In this document: in pieces, positions 7,656-15,164 of the stretch
Numbering within the stretch: position 1 is the stretch's first letter
Layout: each line of letters opens with the position of its first letter
Origin: an uncultured Acetatifactor sp.
Lineage (GTDB): Bacteria; Bacillota; Clostridia; Lachnospirales; Lachnospiraceae
Assembly: GCA_910584375.1 (NCBI GenBank)
Contig: CAJUAH010000045.1
Coordinates: forward strand, 1 to 21,483
Length of the DNA: 21,483 nucleotides
Direction of reading: 5' to 3'
Program-made: the position numbers and the translations under genes
The notes under the pieces: generated by a model
Databases searched by the model: none
What the model was told of the DNA's origin: nothing
The model's input: only the letters and a program-made list of their open reading frames with translations

Positions 7656-9245
7656 ATGAGTAAAGAAACGATTCAGGCAGGAAAAGCGGTGCTGGGTATT
7701 GAGTTTGGTTCCACCCGCATCAAGGCGGTGCTGGTGGATGAGACGCACCAGCCGGTGGCGATGGGCACTTATGACTGGGAGAACCGTCTGGAGAACAACA
7801 TCTGGACCTACAGCCTGGAAGACATCTGGAAGGGTCTGCAGGGCTGCTATCGGAGCCTCAAGGAAGATGTGCGGGGCAGATACGGCGTGTCCCTGACCAG
7901 GCTGGGCGCATTGGGATTTTCCGGTATGATGCACGGCTATATGCCTTTTGACAGCCAGGGGGAGCTGCTGGTGCCCTTCCGCACCTGGAGAAATACCATG
8001 ACGGCGGAGGCCTGCGGCAAGCTGACGCCGGTGTTCAATTTTAACATTCCCCAGAGATGGAGCATCGCTCATCTGTACCAGGCGATCTTAAGCGGCGAGG
8101 AGCATGTGAAAAATATTGCTTTCTTTACCACACTGGCAGGCTATATCCACTGGAAACTGTCCGGGGAAAAAGTGCTGGGCGTGGGCGAGGCCTCCGGTAT
8201 GTTTCCCATTGATTCCGCAATCTGTGATTTTGACAAAAAGATGCTGGCACAGTTCGACGGTCTGGTGGCGGAACGTGGCTTTGGATGGAAACTGGCGGAT
8301 ATCCTGCCCAAAGTGCTGCCTGCCGGGGCGGATGCGGGTACATTGACGGCGGAGGGCGCCAGATTGCTGGATCCCGACGGGGATCTGGAGGCGGGCGTGT
8401 CCATGTGTCCTCCCGAGGGCGATGCCGGAACAGGCATGGTAGCCACCAACAGCGTCAAGGTGCGCACCGGCAATATCTCCGCCGGAACCTCTATTTTCTC
8501 CATGGTGGTGACGGAGCACGCGCTGAAAAAGGTGCATGAGGAGATCGACATGGTGACAACGCCGGACGGCTATCCGGTGGCTATGGTACACTGCAACAAC
8601 TGCACTTCCGACCTGAACGCATGGGTCAACCTGTTTGAGGAGTTTGCGGGTAAGTTTGGCATGAAACCGGACAAAAACGAGCTGTACGGCACGCTGTACC
8701 GGGAGGCTTTGACCGCGGATCCCGACTGTGGCGGCCTGATGGCTTACAACTATTTTTCCGGCGAGCCGGTGACAGGATTAAATGCGGGAAGACCGATGTT
8801 CGTCCGCACGCCTGACGCGCGTTTCAGCCTGGCGAATTTTATGAGGAGCCATCTGTACAGCTCTATGGCGGCGTTGAAGATCGGCAATGATATTTTGTTA
8901 AAAGAGGAGCAGGTGAAAGTGGATTCCCTGATGGGCCACGGCGGCCTGTTTAAGACTCCGGTGGTAGGACAGCAGCTGATGGCGGCGGCAATGAACGCGC
9001 CTGTGACCGTGATGGATACCGCCAGCGAAGGCGGCGCCTGGGGTATGGCGGTGTTGGCGTGCTATATGGCGGAGAAAGCGCCGGAGGAGACGTTGCCGGA
9101 TTACCTGTCCGACAGAATCTTCGCGGACCAGAGCGGCACGACCATCGCTCCCAAGGCCGAGGACGTGGCCGGATTCGACGCGTTTATCGAGAAATACAAG
9201 GCGACTCTGCCTGCGGAGAAAGCGGCCGTAGAGGGGCTGAACTGA
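7656..9245 (+). CDS. araB: FGGY carbohydrate kinase, probable L-ribulokinase
   Basis: A 529-residue kinase of the FGGY family. The N-terminal phosphate-binding motif is GIEFGSTRIK (14-23), with Glu where most members have Asp. The sugar-binding region includes SGMMHGYMPFD (89-99). The likely catalytic base is D256 (PEGDAGTG), followed by RTGNISAGTS (270-279). The C-terminal nucleotide-binding part carries GHGGLFKTPVVGQQ (427-440) and EGGAWGMA (458-465). Sequence alone does not fix the sugar; the AraD gene immediately downstream makes ATP-dependent phosphorylation of L-ribulose to L-ribulose-5-phosphate most likely, with xylulokinase as the alternative. Expression is probably pentose-regulated through the palindromes at 7504-7545 and 7616-7631. 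ATG 7656 follows a strong AGGAGGG (7644-7650). Confidence 0.88.
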   Translation: MSKETIQAGKAVLGIEFGSTRIKAVLVDETHQPVAMGTYDWENRLENNIWTYSLEDIWKGLQGCYRSLKEDVRGRYGVSLTRLGALGFSGMMHGYMPFDSQGELLVPFRTWRNTMTAEACGKLTPVFNFNIPQRWSIAHLYQAILSGEEHVKNIAFFTTLAGYIHWKLSGEKVLGVGEASGMFPIDSAICDFDKKMLAQFDGLVAERGFGWKLADILPKVLPAGADAGTLTAEGARLLDPDGDLEAGVSMCPPEGDAGTGMVATNSVKVRTGNISAGTSIFSMVVTEHALKKVHEEIDMVTTPDGYPVAMVHCNNCTSDLNAWVNLFEEFAGKFGMKPDKNELYGTLYREALTADPDCGGLMAYNYFSGEPVTGLNAGRPMFVRTPDARFSLANFMRSHLYSSMAALKIGNDILLKEEQVKVDSLMGHGGLFKTPVVGQQLMAAAMNAPVTVMDTASEGGAWGMAVLACYMAEKAPEETLPDYLSDRIFADQSGTTIAPKAEDVAGFDAFIEKYKATLPAEKAAVEGLN

Positions 9246-9250
9246 GAAGA

Positions 9251-9359
9251 CGCGGCCGCAAGTCCGCGACGGGATGGCTGTGGGGTTACAGCCGGGGAAA
9301 ATAAGAAGAGCGTTCGCCCGCACATTTATATCCGGGCTGCGTACCGGCAGGGCGGACGC
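9251..9359 (+). other. multi-hairpin intercistronic segment between kinase and araD
   Basis: Three stem candidates lie in the 130-bp gap: CGCGG/CCGCG (9251-9255 with 9264-9268), GGCTGT/ACAGCC (9276-9281 with 9288-9293), and a 10-bp stem GCGTTCGCCC/GGGCGGACGC (9310-9319 with 9350-9359) with one G-U pair. The third ends just before the araD site AGGAG (9365-9369). None has a T-run, so they look like mRNA stability or translation elements rather than terminators. Confidence 0.5.
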
Positions 9360-9375
9360 GGAACAGGAGAGCAAG

Positions 9376-10077
9376 ATGTTAGAAGAACTGAAACAGAAAG
9401 TATATGAGGCCAATATGGATCTGCCCCGCTACGGCCTGGTGACTTTTACCTGGGGCAATGTGAGCGCCATCGACCGGGAGAGCGGTCTGTTCGTCATCAA
9501 GCCCAGCGGTGTGGAATACGATAAATTAAAGCCGGAGGACATGGTGGTCATGGACTTAAACGGCAACAAGGTGGAGGGCAGATACAATCCCTCTTCCGAC
9601 ACCGCCACCCATCTGGAGCTGTACAAGGCATTCCCGGAGATCGGCGGCGTGGTACATACCCATTCATCCTACGCTACCAGCTGGGCCCAGGCCGGCAGGG
9701 ATATCCCCTGTTACGGCACCACCCACGCCGACTATATCTACGGCGCGGTGCCCTGCGTCAGATGCCTGACCAAGGAGGAGATCGAGGACGCCTACGAGGA
9801 GAACACGGGGCATCTGATTGTGGAGGAATTCAGGCGTCTGAACAAGGATCCCATGGCAGTGCCCGCCGTGCTGTGCAAGAACCACGGTCCTTTCGCCTGG
9901 GGCAAGGACGCTAAAGACGCGGTCCACAACGCGGTGGTGCTGGAGGAAGTGGCCAAGATGGCCTACCGTGCGGAGACTATCAATCCCCGCATCCAACCCG
10001 CCCCCCAGGAGCTGCAGGATAAGCATTACTACCGCAAGCACGGGGCCAACGCCTATTATGGGCAGAAGGAAGAGTAG
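9376..10077 (+). CDS. araD: L-ribulose-5-phosphate 4-epimerase
   Basis: A 233-residue class II aldolase-family enzyme that converts L-ribulose-5-phosphate to D-xylulose-5-phosphate using a zinc ion, linking L-arabinose breakdown to the pentose phosphate pathway. The phosphate-binding GNVS (27-30) and KPSGV (42-46), D75, the zinc-ligand pair H94 and H96 in HTHSS, H170 in KNHGPF, and the C-terminal Y228 in AYYGQ all match E. coli AraD positions with a one-residue offset, so all key residues seem intact. ATG 9376 follows AGGAG (9365-9369); an in-frame upstream extension to 9274 lies in the structured gap and is not coding. It is second in the operon with the FGGY kinase and is followed by a strong terminator. 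Confidence 0.96.
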   Translation: MLEELKQKVYEANMDLPRYGLVTFTWGNVSAIDRESGLFVIKPSGVEYDKLKPEDMVVMDLNGNKVEGRYNPSSDTATHLELYKAFPEIGGVVHTHSSYATSWAQAGRDIPCYGTTHADYIYGAVPCVRCLTKEEIEDAYEENTGHLIVEEFRRLNKDPMAVPAVLCKNHGPFAWGKDAKDAVHNAVVLEEVAKMAYRAETINPRIQPAPQELQDKHYYRKHGANAYYGQKEE

Positions 10078-10119
10078 GAGACATCTACACAATTCCGGTT
10101 ATTAAGAAAACGCGGAAAG

Positions 10120-10153
10120 AGTCTGATTCTTATAAAAGGGAATCAGACTTTTT
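10120..10153 (+). terminator. rho-independent terminator of the kinase-araD operon
   Basis: A perfect 10-bp stem, AGTCTGATTC (10120-10129) with GAATCAGACT (10140-10149), has a 10-base loop and runs into TTTTT. It ends the transcript about 45 bp after the araD stop codon. Confidence 0.95.
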
Positions 10154-10245
10154 CTGTACTGAAATATTTAATCACAGATATTATCCAAATTACTTTTTTA
10201 CCGCAATTATATTTATAATAATTATCATAAAAATGCATATTGATA

Positions 10246-10274
10246 TTGACAGATACAATGTTTAGAGATAAAAT
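10246..10274 (+). promoter_or_regulatory. promoter of the Cys-rich protein/lipoprotein unit
   Basis: TTGACA (10246-10251) and TAAAAT (10269-10274) are 17 bp apart, in an AT-rich gap. About 20 bp after the -10, the short palindrome ACCGATGTCGGT (10296-10307) lies in the predicted leader. The rest of the 281-bp gap shows no gene. Confidence 0.8.
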
Positions 10275-10358
10275 AAAAACATACGATAGAACTGCACCGA
10301 TGTCGGTTGCCTGATGTTTGATTCGAGTATACTATTGTGGAAAAGGAGATGCAAAGTT

Positions 10359-10679
10359 ATGAAGGGGAAAATTAAAACGGTACTGTTGGCGATGTTTCTG
10401 TGTTTGGGCATAAGCTTACAGAGCATGGAGATTGTGCATGCGGCGGTGAATTATGAGGCATGTCCGTTTTGTGGAACTATGGTCAGCAGAGGCACATTTA
10501 CCAGAATACTGACTATGGATTATATGGGTAAATGTGACATAGAAGAAAATTGTGATCTGTATTGGGTGGTTTACGGGGACTACACATTTGTTACATGCCA
10601 AACATCAGGTTGCCCTAATTACGATAGAGAGGATCAGACAGATGTCTGGGGACAGGTAGAACACAAAAAAATTCGATAA
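10359..10679 (+). CDS. small exported cysteine-rich protein, unknown function
   Basis: A 106-residue protein with a clear signal peptide: basic start (MKGKIK), hydrophobic core (TVLLAMFLCLGISL) and a likely cleavage site after VHA at residue 28. The mature ~78 residues carry six cysteines at 35, 38, 59, 65, 80 and 85, starting with a CPFCG knuckle and ending near SGCPNY, and many aromatic and acidic residues. This could be a zinc-knuckle or disulfide-bonded fold; I do not recognise a family. ATG 10359 is chosen because AAGGAG lies about 8 bp upstream; the longer frame from 10314 would mask the signal peptide. It is preceded by a strong promoter and followed 151 bp later by the solute-binding lipoprotein on the same strand, so the two may be cotranscribed. 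Confidence 0.8.
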   Translation: MKGKIKTVLLAMFLCLGISLQSMEIVHAAVNYEACPFCGTMVSRGTFTRILTMDYMGKCDIEENCDLYWVVYGDYTFVTCQTSGCPNYDREDQTDVWGQVEHKKIR

Positions 10680-10830
10680 AATTTTATTTGTTATATATGC
10701 AAAGCTATTGCCAATTATATTAAATGCGTATGGATGCATAACAATATATTCATGTGGACTTTGGGGAGAACCTGAAGTCCATTTGGATTTACGGGACAGT
10801 TCGTTCTACAGTATGTGTAAAGGGGAAAAT

Positions 10831-13056
10831 ATGAATTGTAAGGTAAAGTGGGGAATATTCATTCTGTTTTTATCTCTTATTATATGTTCCTGCGGACAGG
10901 GAACGCCTACGGAATCTGAATCGGAGATTGCGCAAGATGCGCTGGTACCCGTAGCGGTATTTCATGATTTGAAATTACCCATGTCGTTGGAGAGGTTCCG
11001 GGCTTATGCGTTCAGTGAAAAAAGGTTTTATGCGGCCAGCCCCCAATATGATAGGGAGAGTCAGACAAGCTGCTGGCACGTTTATCGGATACCTGTGGCC
11101 GATGAGTTTATGGCGGAGGAGTATGTGACGCAAGAGGGTGATAACCTTCTGGCCCTGCTGGCGGACAGGGAAGAAAATTGTTACCTGTATATGCAGGGGA
11201 AAAGTGGGAATTTTTTTCTGGAAAAGTATAATGCGGGCGGGGAACTGCTGTGGCATACGGATTGCGGGGCATCGCAGCTGATTGGCAAGGGAGAACGTCT
11301 GACAGACGGAATTGTAACAGCCGATGGCAGGGTGATATTGTATGACTATGGCGTGGGCGGCAGCGTTTTTGTGTTTGGAGTGGAGGGCAGCCTTCAGGAA
11401 ATTGTCACACCGGAGCTGGACAGTCTGGAAGGAATAGCGGAAGGGCAGGAGGGTCGGATATACGGGTACTGCATCGCGAACGGGGAACCGCTCTTTGTAA
11501 ATATAGAGGATTCGGCTGTGAAGTTTGTCTGTCCGATGCGGCCTTTGCAGGTATATGGAGGTTGCGAGGACGGAATCTATCTGTGCAACGGCGACGGTCT
11601 CTGTAAATATGATCCGGAGGCTGGGGCGACAGAGCGTTTGTGGCTATGGGACAATGAATATGTGCAGATAGAGGGCAGCCAGGTGTGCTATATTTCCCGG
11701 GGGGAGGAAAACATAAACCTGATATGCCAAAGGCTGGCCAGAAAGGGGATGAGCTGGAAGGGCGATATACTCAGCTTTATTTCTGTCGGTTTCAAGAGCT
11801 GTCAGGAGTATCCAGAGAAACAGACGGTCACTGTAAGCCGTTCTTATTATCAGGCCTATGAGGAATACAGTTCCCATCATATGGAGGAAATGGTGAGGCA
11901 GTATAACCGACAAAGCAGAAAATACAAGGTGGTAATACTCTTGCCGGATGAAGATATGATTTCTGGCAATGCCCGGGAGGAGCTCTTCGGGGATTTGGAG
12001 ATGCAGCTTATGCGGGGCGAGGGACCGGATCTGATCGAAGTGCAGGGGCTGAATGTGGATAATCTGGCGGCGAAGGGCGCTCTTGAGGATCTGACACATT
12101 ATTATGAATCGAGTGATGTGATCGATCCGGGGGACATTCTGGAGCCTGTCAGGGAGGCGGGCATGGTGATGGGGCGGGATATGGTGGTGATTCCGGCTTT
12201 TTATCTGCGGTCATTGCGTTCCAGGGAAAAAGTGGATGCCGATGACTGGACGCCTATGCGTTTTCTGGAGACAGTACAGGGGGATGGAGAACTTATATAT
12301 CCTGTGGCAAGTCAGCGAGACGCGCTCTGGTATTGTATGGGCGTGAGCCTTGAGGGGCATTTCATAGATTATGAGAAAAGGGAATGCTATTTTGACAGCA
12401 GGGACTTCCGCATTATCCTGGAGGAATGCGGCAATTGGAAAAAAGAACAGTATTCCGTCCAAGTATCGGTTATCCCGGAAACACAGGTGGGGGATATAAT
12501 CTGGGAATCGCGGAGACCAGAGGAAAAATGGAGGCTGAATCAGGTAAGTATTGCGAACATGTTTGATATGATATGTTATAATAAGGGAAATATATATTGG
12601 CCTGGGTATCCCGGCTGGAACGGGGCGGAAACAGTACTTAATATTATGGATGGATTTGTCATGAACAGCGCGTCAGAGAATAAAGAGGGCGCATGGGATT
12701 TTATGGAATTTTTGCTGTCCGAACAACTACAGGAGAATATTGACTGGGGATTCCCGGCAAGGCGTGACAGCTTTGAGGACTACCTGACCTGCTCTTACAT
12801 GATGAAGGAGGATGAATTTCAGGAGTTAGGCTATTTTATGGAAAATGCGCAACAACCTTCGCAGGAGGATTATGATATCATAAGGGAGATGTTGGATCGT
12901 GCCGTATATCGGCCCGCCGGATTCTTTTTTAATGACAATCCCATTCGGATCATACTGGAAGAGGAAACAGGGATGTACTTTGCGGGGGACGCCACTTTGG
13001 AAGAGACTGTGGAAAAGCTGCAGAATCGGGTAACGCTGTACCTGAATGAAATGTGA
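10831..13056 (+). CDS. lipoprotein with unusual N-terminal domain and C-terminal extracellular solute-binding domain
   Basis: A 741-residue protein with a lipoprotein signal (ILFLSLIICSC, lipid attachment probably at C21). Residues about 40-320 contain short repeated strands with Gly/Asp turns (for example NAGGELLWHTDCG, ADGRVILYDYG, EDGIYLCNGDG), suggesting a beta-propeller-like domain. Residues about 345-741 resemble a family 1 (MalE-type) solute-binding protein: HMEEMVRQYNRQSRKYKVVI, LEMQLMRGEGPDLIEVQG, NLAAKGALEDLTHYYE, then GAWDFMEFLLSEQLQENI. Such proteins normally deliver sugars to an ABC importer, but no permease or ATPase genes are adjacent, so sensing is an alternative. ATG 10831 follows AAAGGGG and places the lipobox correctly; the frame stays open upstream to 10660. 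A weak hairpin follows the stop but no clear terminator. Confidence 0.82.
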   Translation: MNCKVKWGIFILFLSLIICSCGQGTPTESESEIAQDALVPVAVFHDLKLPMSLERFRAYAFSEKRFYAASPQYDRESQTSCWHVYRIPVADEFMAEEYVTQEGDNLLALLADREENCYLYMQGKSGNFFLEKYNAGGELLWHTDCGASQLIGKGERLTDGIVTADGRVILYDYGVGGSVFVFGVEGSLQEIVTPELDSLEGIAEGQEGRIYGYCIANGEPLFVNIEDSAVKFVCPMRPLQVYGGCEDGIYLCNGDGLCKYDPEAGATERLWLWDNEYVQIEGSQVCYISRGEENINLICQRLARKGMSWKGDILSFISVGFKSCQEYPEKQTVTVSRSYYQAYEEYSSHHMEEMVRQYNRQSRKYKVVILLPDEDMISGNAREELFGDLEMQLMRGEGPDLIEVQGLNVDNLAAKGALEDLTHYYESSDVIDPGDILEPVREAGMVMGRDMVVIPAFYLRSLRSREKVDADDWTPMRFLETVQGDGELIYPVASQRDALWYCMGVSLEGHFIDYEKRECYFDSRDFRIILEECGNWKKEQYSVQVSVIPETQVGDIIWESRRPEEKWRLNQVSIANMFDMICYNKGNIYWPGYPGWNGAETVLNIMDGFVMNSASENKEGAWDFMEFLLSEQLQENIDWGFPARRDSFEDYLTCSYMMKEDEFQELGYFMENAQQPSQEDYDIIREMLDRAVYRPAGFFFNDNPIRIILEEETGMYFAGDATLEETVEKLQNRVTLYLNEM

Positions 13057-13132
13057 CGCCGCTCTGCCCCGGAGAGTGTCTTTGACAGTATAAATACCCT
13101 GTGCCCGAACACATTCAAGAAATTTTGCCGCT

Positions 13133-13169
13133 TTGTATAGACGGGAACTTCAATTTATGCTAGTATAAA
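13133..13169 (+). promoter_or_regulatory. possible promoter of the transketolase pair
   Basis: TTGTAT (13133-13138) and TATGCT (13156-13161) are 17 bp apart. An overlapping alternative -10 is TATAAA (13164-13169). Neither pair is close to consensus. A TTGACA at 13082-13087 has no -10 partner at normal spacing. Confidence 0.4.
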
Positions 13170-13217
13170 AGACAGAACAAGAATGTGCCGCCAGGGGAGC
13201 GGCAGAAGGAGGAAAGA

Positions 13218-14060
13218 ATGAACAATTTAGAGCTGAAAAAGCATGCTAATGACGTTCGCAAGGGTATTGTCACCGCGGTACACAGCGCGAAAGCAGGACA
13301 TCCCGGCGGATCGTTGTCAGCGGCAGACATGTTTACATTCCTGTATTTTGAGGAGATGAATATCGATCCGAAGAACCCCAGGAAAGAGGACAGAGACCGC
13401 TTTGTGCTGTCCAAGGGTCACACGGCTCCCGGCCTGTATTCCGCGCTGGCCAACAGGGGCTATTTCCCGGTGGAGGATCTGACTACTCTGCGCAAGCTGG
13501 GCTCCTATCTGCAGGGCCATCCCTGCGTACATATTCCCGGTGTGGATATGTCCTCCGGTTCCCTGGGACAGGGCATCTCCGCGGCGGTAGGCATGGCGTT
13601 GGGCGGCAAGATGGACAACAAGGATTTCCGCGTGTACGCCGTGCTGGGCGACGGCGAGCTGGAGGAGGGCCAGGTGTGGGAGGCCTCCATGTTTGCGGGA
13701 CACCGCAAGCTGGACAATCTGTGCGTGATCGTGGACAACAACAATCTGCAGATCGACGGCCCCATCGACCAGGTCTGCTCCCCTTATCCTATCGATAAGA
13801 AATTTGAGGCTTTCAATTTCCATGTGATCAATATCGACGCCCATGATTTTGACCAGATCCGGGCTGCGTTTAAGGAGGCGCGGGAAACCAAGGGCATGCC
13901 TACCTGTATCGTCATGCACAGCTTGAAGGGCAAGGGCGTTTCCTTTATGGAGAACAGCGTTGACTGGCACGGCAAGGCTCCCAATGACGAGGAGTACGCG
14001 GTAGCAATGGCCGATCTGGACAAGATCGCGGCAGAATTAGAGAAGGAGGGTCAGGCGTAA
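13218..14060 (+). CDS. transketolase, N-terminal (TPP-binding) subunit
   Basis: A 280-residue half of a split transketolase, the two-polypeptide form usual in Clostridia and archaea. It moves two-carbon units between sugar phosphates in the non-oxidative pentose phosphate pathway. Seen here are AGHPGGS (26-32), SKGH (65-68), GSLGQG (114-119) and the thiamine-diphosphate/Mg motif GDGELEEG (144-151) running to DNNNLQIDG (173-181). ATG 13218 is chosen for AAGGAGG (13206-13212) at 5 bp spacing. The stop TAA overlaps the start of the next gene by one base (TAATG), so the two subunits are translationally coupled, as expected for a fixed-ratio complex. It uses D-xylulose-5-P made by the araD pathway. 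Confidence 0.95.
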   Translation: MNNLELKKHANDVRKGIVTAVHSAKAGHPGGSLSAADMFTFLYFEEMNIDPKNPRKEDRDRFVLSKGHTAPGLYSALANRGYFPVEDLTTLRKLGSYLQGHPCVHIPGVDMSSGSLGQGISAAVGMALGGKMDNKDFRVYAVLGDGELEEGQVWEASMFAGHRKLDNLCVIVDNNNLQIDGPIDQVCSPYPIDKKFEAFNFHVINIDAHDFDQIRAAFKEARETKGMPTCIVMHSLKGKGVSFMENSVDWHGKAPNDEEYAVAMADLDKIAAELEKEGQA

Positions 14061-15001
14061 TGGCAGACACAATCAAGAAGATCGCAACTCGTGAAAGCTA
14101 CGGCAATGCCCTTAAAGAACTGGCGGAGGAGTTTCCCCAGCTGGTAGTGCTGGACGCCGATCTGGCAGCCGCCACCAAGACAGGCATTTTTAAGAAAGCT
14201 TATCCCGACAGACATATCGACTGCGGTATCGCAGAGTGCAATATGGTAGGTATCGCGGCAGGACTGGCGTCCGTGGGCAAGATCCCCTTTGTCAGCTCCT
14301 TCGCCATGTTCGCGGCGGGACGCGCCTACGAGCAGGTGCGCAACTCCGTGGGATATCCCCACCTGAATGTAAAGATCGGCGCTACCCACGCGGGCATCAC
14401 CGTGGGTGAGGACGGCGCTACCCACCAGTGCAATGAGGATCTGGCGCTGATGAGATCCATCCCCGGTATGGTGGTGATGTGCCCCTCCGACGACGTGGAG
14501 GCCAAGGCTGCGGTACGGGCGGCATTGGAGTATGAAGGTCCTGTGTATATCCGATTTGGCCGCGCGGCAGTGCCCGTGATCAACGACAGGCCGGATTACA
14601 AGTTTGAGATCGGCAAGGGCACGGTGGTGAGGGAAGGCAAGGACGTGACCATCGTGGCCACCGGCATCTGTGTGGATTCCGCTCTGGGCGCCGCGGAAAA
14701 GCTGGCGGCGGAAGGGATCAGCGCCGAGGTGGTAAACATCTGTACCATTAAGCCTCTGGACGAGGAGATCATAATTAACAGCGCCAAAAAGACAGGCAAG
14801 GTCGTGACGGTGGAAGAGCATACCGTGATCGGCGGTCTGGGCAGCGCAGTCTGCGACTGCCTGTGCGCGAAACTGCCCACACCTGTCAAAAAGCTGGGTA
14901 TGCAGGACGTGTTCGGCGAGTCCGGCTCCGCCGCGGCCCTGGTAGCCAAGTACGGTCTGGACGCGGAGGGCGTATACAAGTCCGTTAAAGAATTTCTGTA
15001 A
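14060..15001 (+). CDS. transketolase, C-terminal subunit
   Basis: A 313-residue partner carrying the pyrimidine-binding and C-terminal domains. The conserved Glu that activates thiamine diphosphate is E59 in GIAECNMVGIAAGLA; GEDGATHQ (116-123) and IRFGR are also present. The C-terminal domain includes IVATGICVDSALGAAEKL and TVEEHTVIGGLGSAV. The start ATG lies within TAATG at 14058-14062, and GGAGGG (14045-14050) inside the preceding gene acts as the ribosome binding site. A stem-loop terminator follows 21 bp after the stop. Confidence 0.95.
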   Translation: MADTIKKIATRESYGNALKELAEEFPQLVVLDADLAAATKTGIFKKAYPDRHIDCGIAECNMVGIAAGLASVGKIPFVSSFAMFAAGRAYEQVRNSVGYPHLNVKIGATHAGITVGEDGATHQCNEDLALMRSIPGMVVMCPSDDVEAKAAVRAALEYEGPVYIRFGRAAVPVINDRPDYKFEIGKGTVVREGKDVTIVATGICVDSALGAAEKLAAEGISAEVVNICTIKPLDEEIIINSAKKTGKVVTVEEHTVIGGLGSAVCDCLCAKLPTPVKKLGMQDVFGESGSAAALVAKYGLDAEGVYKSVKEFL

Positions 15002-15022
15002 AGTGAGAGCGTAGAATAGGGG

Positions 15023-15061
15023 CGGCCGCAGATGCAGGAAATCCTGTGTTTGCGGCCGTTT
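15023..15061 (+). terminator. terminator after the transketolase pair
   Basis: An 8-bp GC stem, CGGCCGCA (15023-15030) with TGCGGCCG (15051-15058), holds an inner CAGGA/TCCTG stem (15035-15046) and is followed by TTT. The T-run is short, so it may be leaky. Confidence 0.75.
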
Positions 15062-15114
15062 CATAAATTCTTAAGAAAATTTAAGAAATATTAGAGGATT
15101 ATGATGCATTTTCC

Positions 15115-15123
15115 TGCTATACT
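15115..15123 (+). promoter_or_regulatory. possible extended -10 promoter of the amidase gene
   Basis: TGCTATACT gives a TGN-TATACT extended -10 about 40 bp before the amidase start. No convincing -35 box is seen at normal spacing, as is common for extended -10 promoters. Confidence 0.45.
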
Positions 15124-15164
15124 CATTTTCAGAAACGACAGAGAAAGAGGGTAGGGAACCAGGT

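Noticed and set aside
7449..8072. 207-codon minus-strand frame across the kinase promoter
   Set aside because: It would run through the promoter, palindromes and kinase start, and shows no protein-family features.
9274..9375. 34-residue N-terminal extension of AraD
   Set aside because: AraD alignment positions (H94, H96, H170, Y228) fit a start at 9376 with AGGAG; the extension overlaps predicted hairpins.
13056..13110. Hairpin CTCT/AGAG after the lipoprotein gene as a terminator
   Set aside because: The stem is only 4-5 bp and the following T-run is short and interrupted.
14051..15064. 337-codon open frame on the minus strand opposite the transketolase C-terminal subunit
   Set aside because: It mirrors a highly conserved gene; the translation is His/Gly/Arg/Val-rich with no family pattern and no ribosome binding site.
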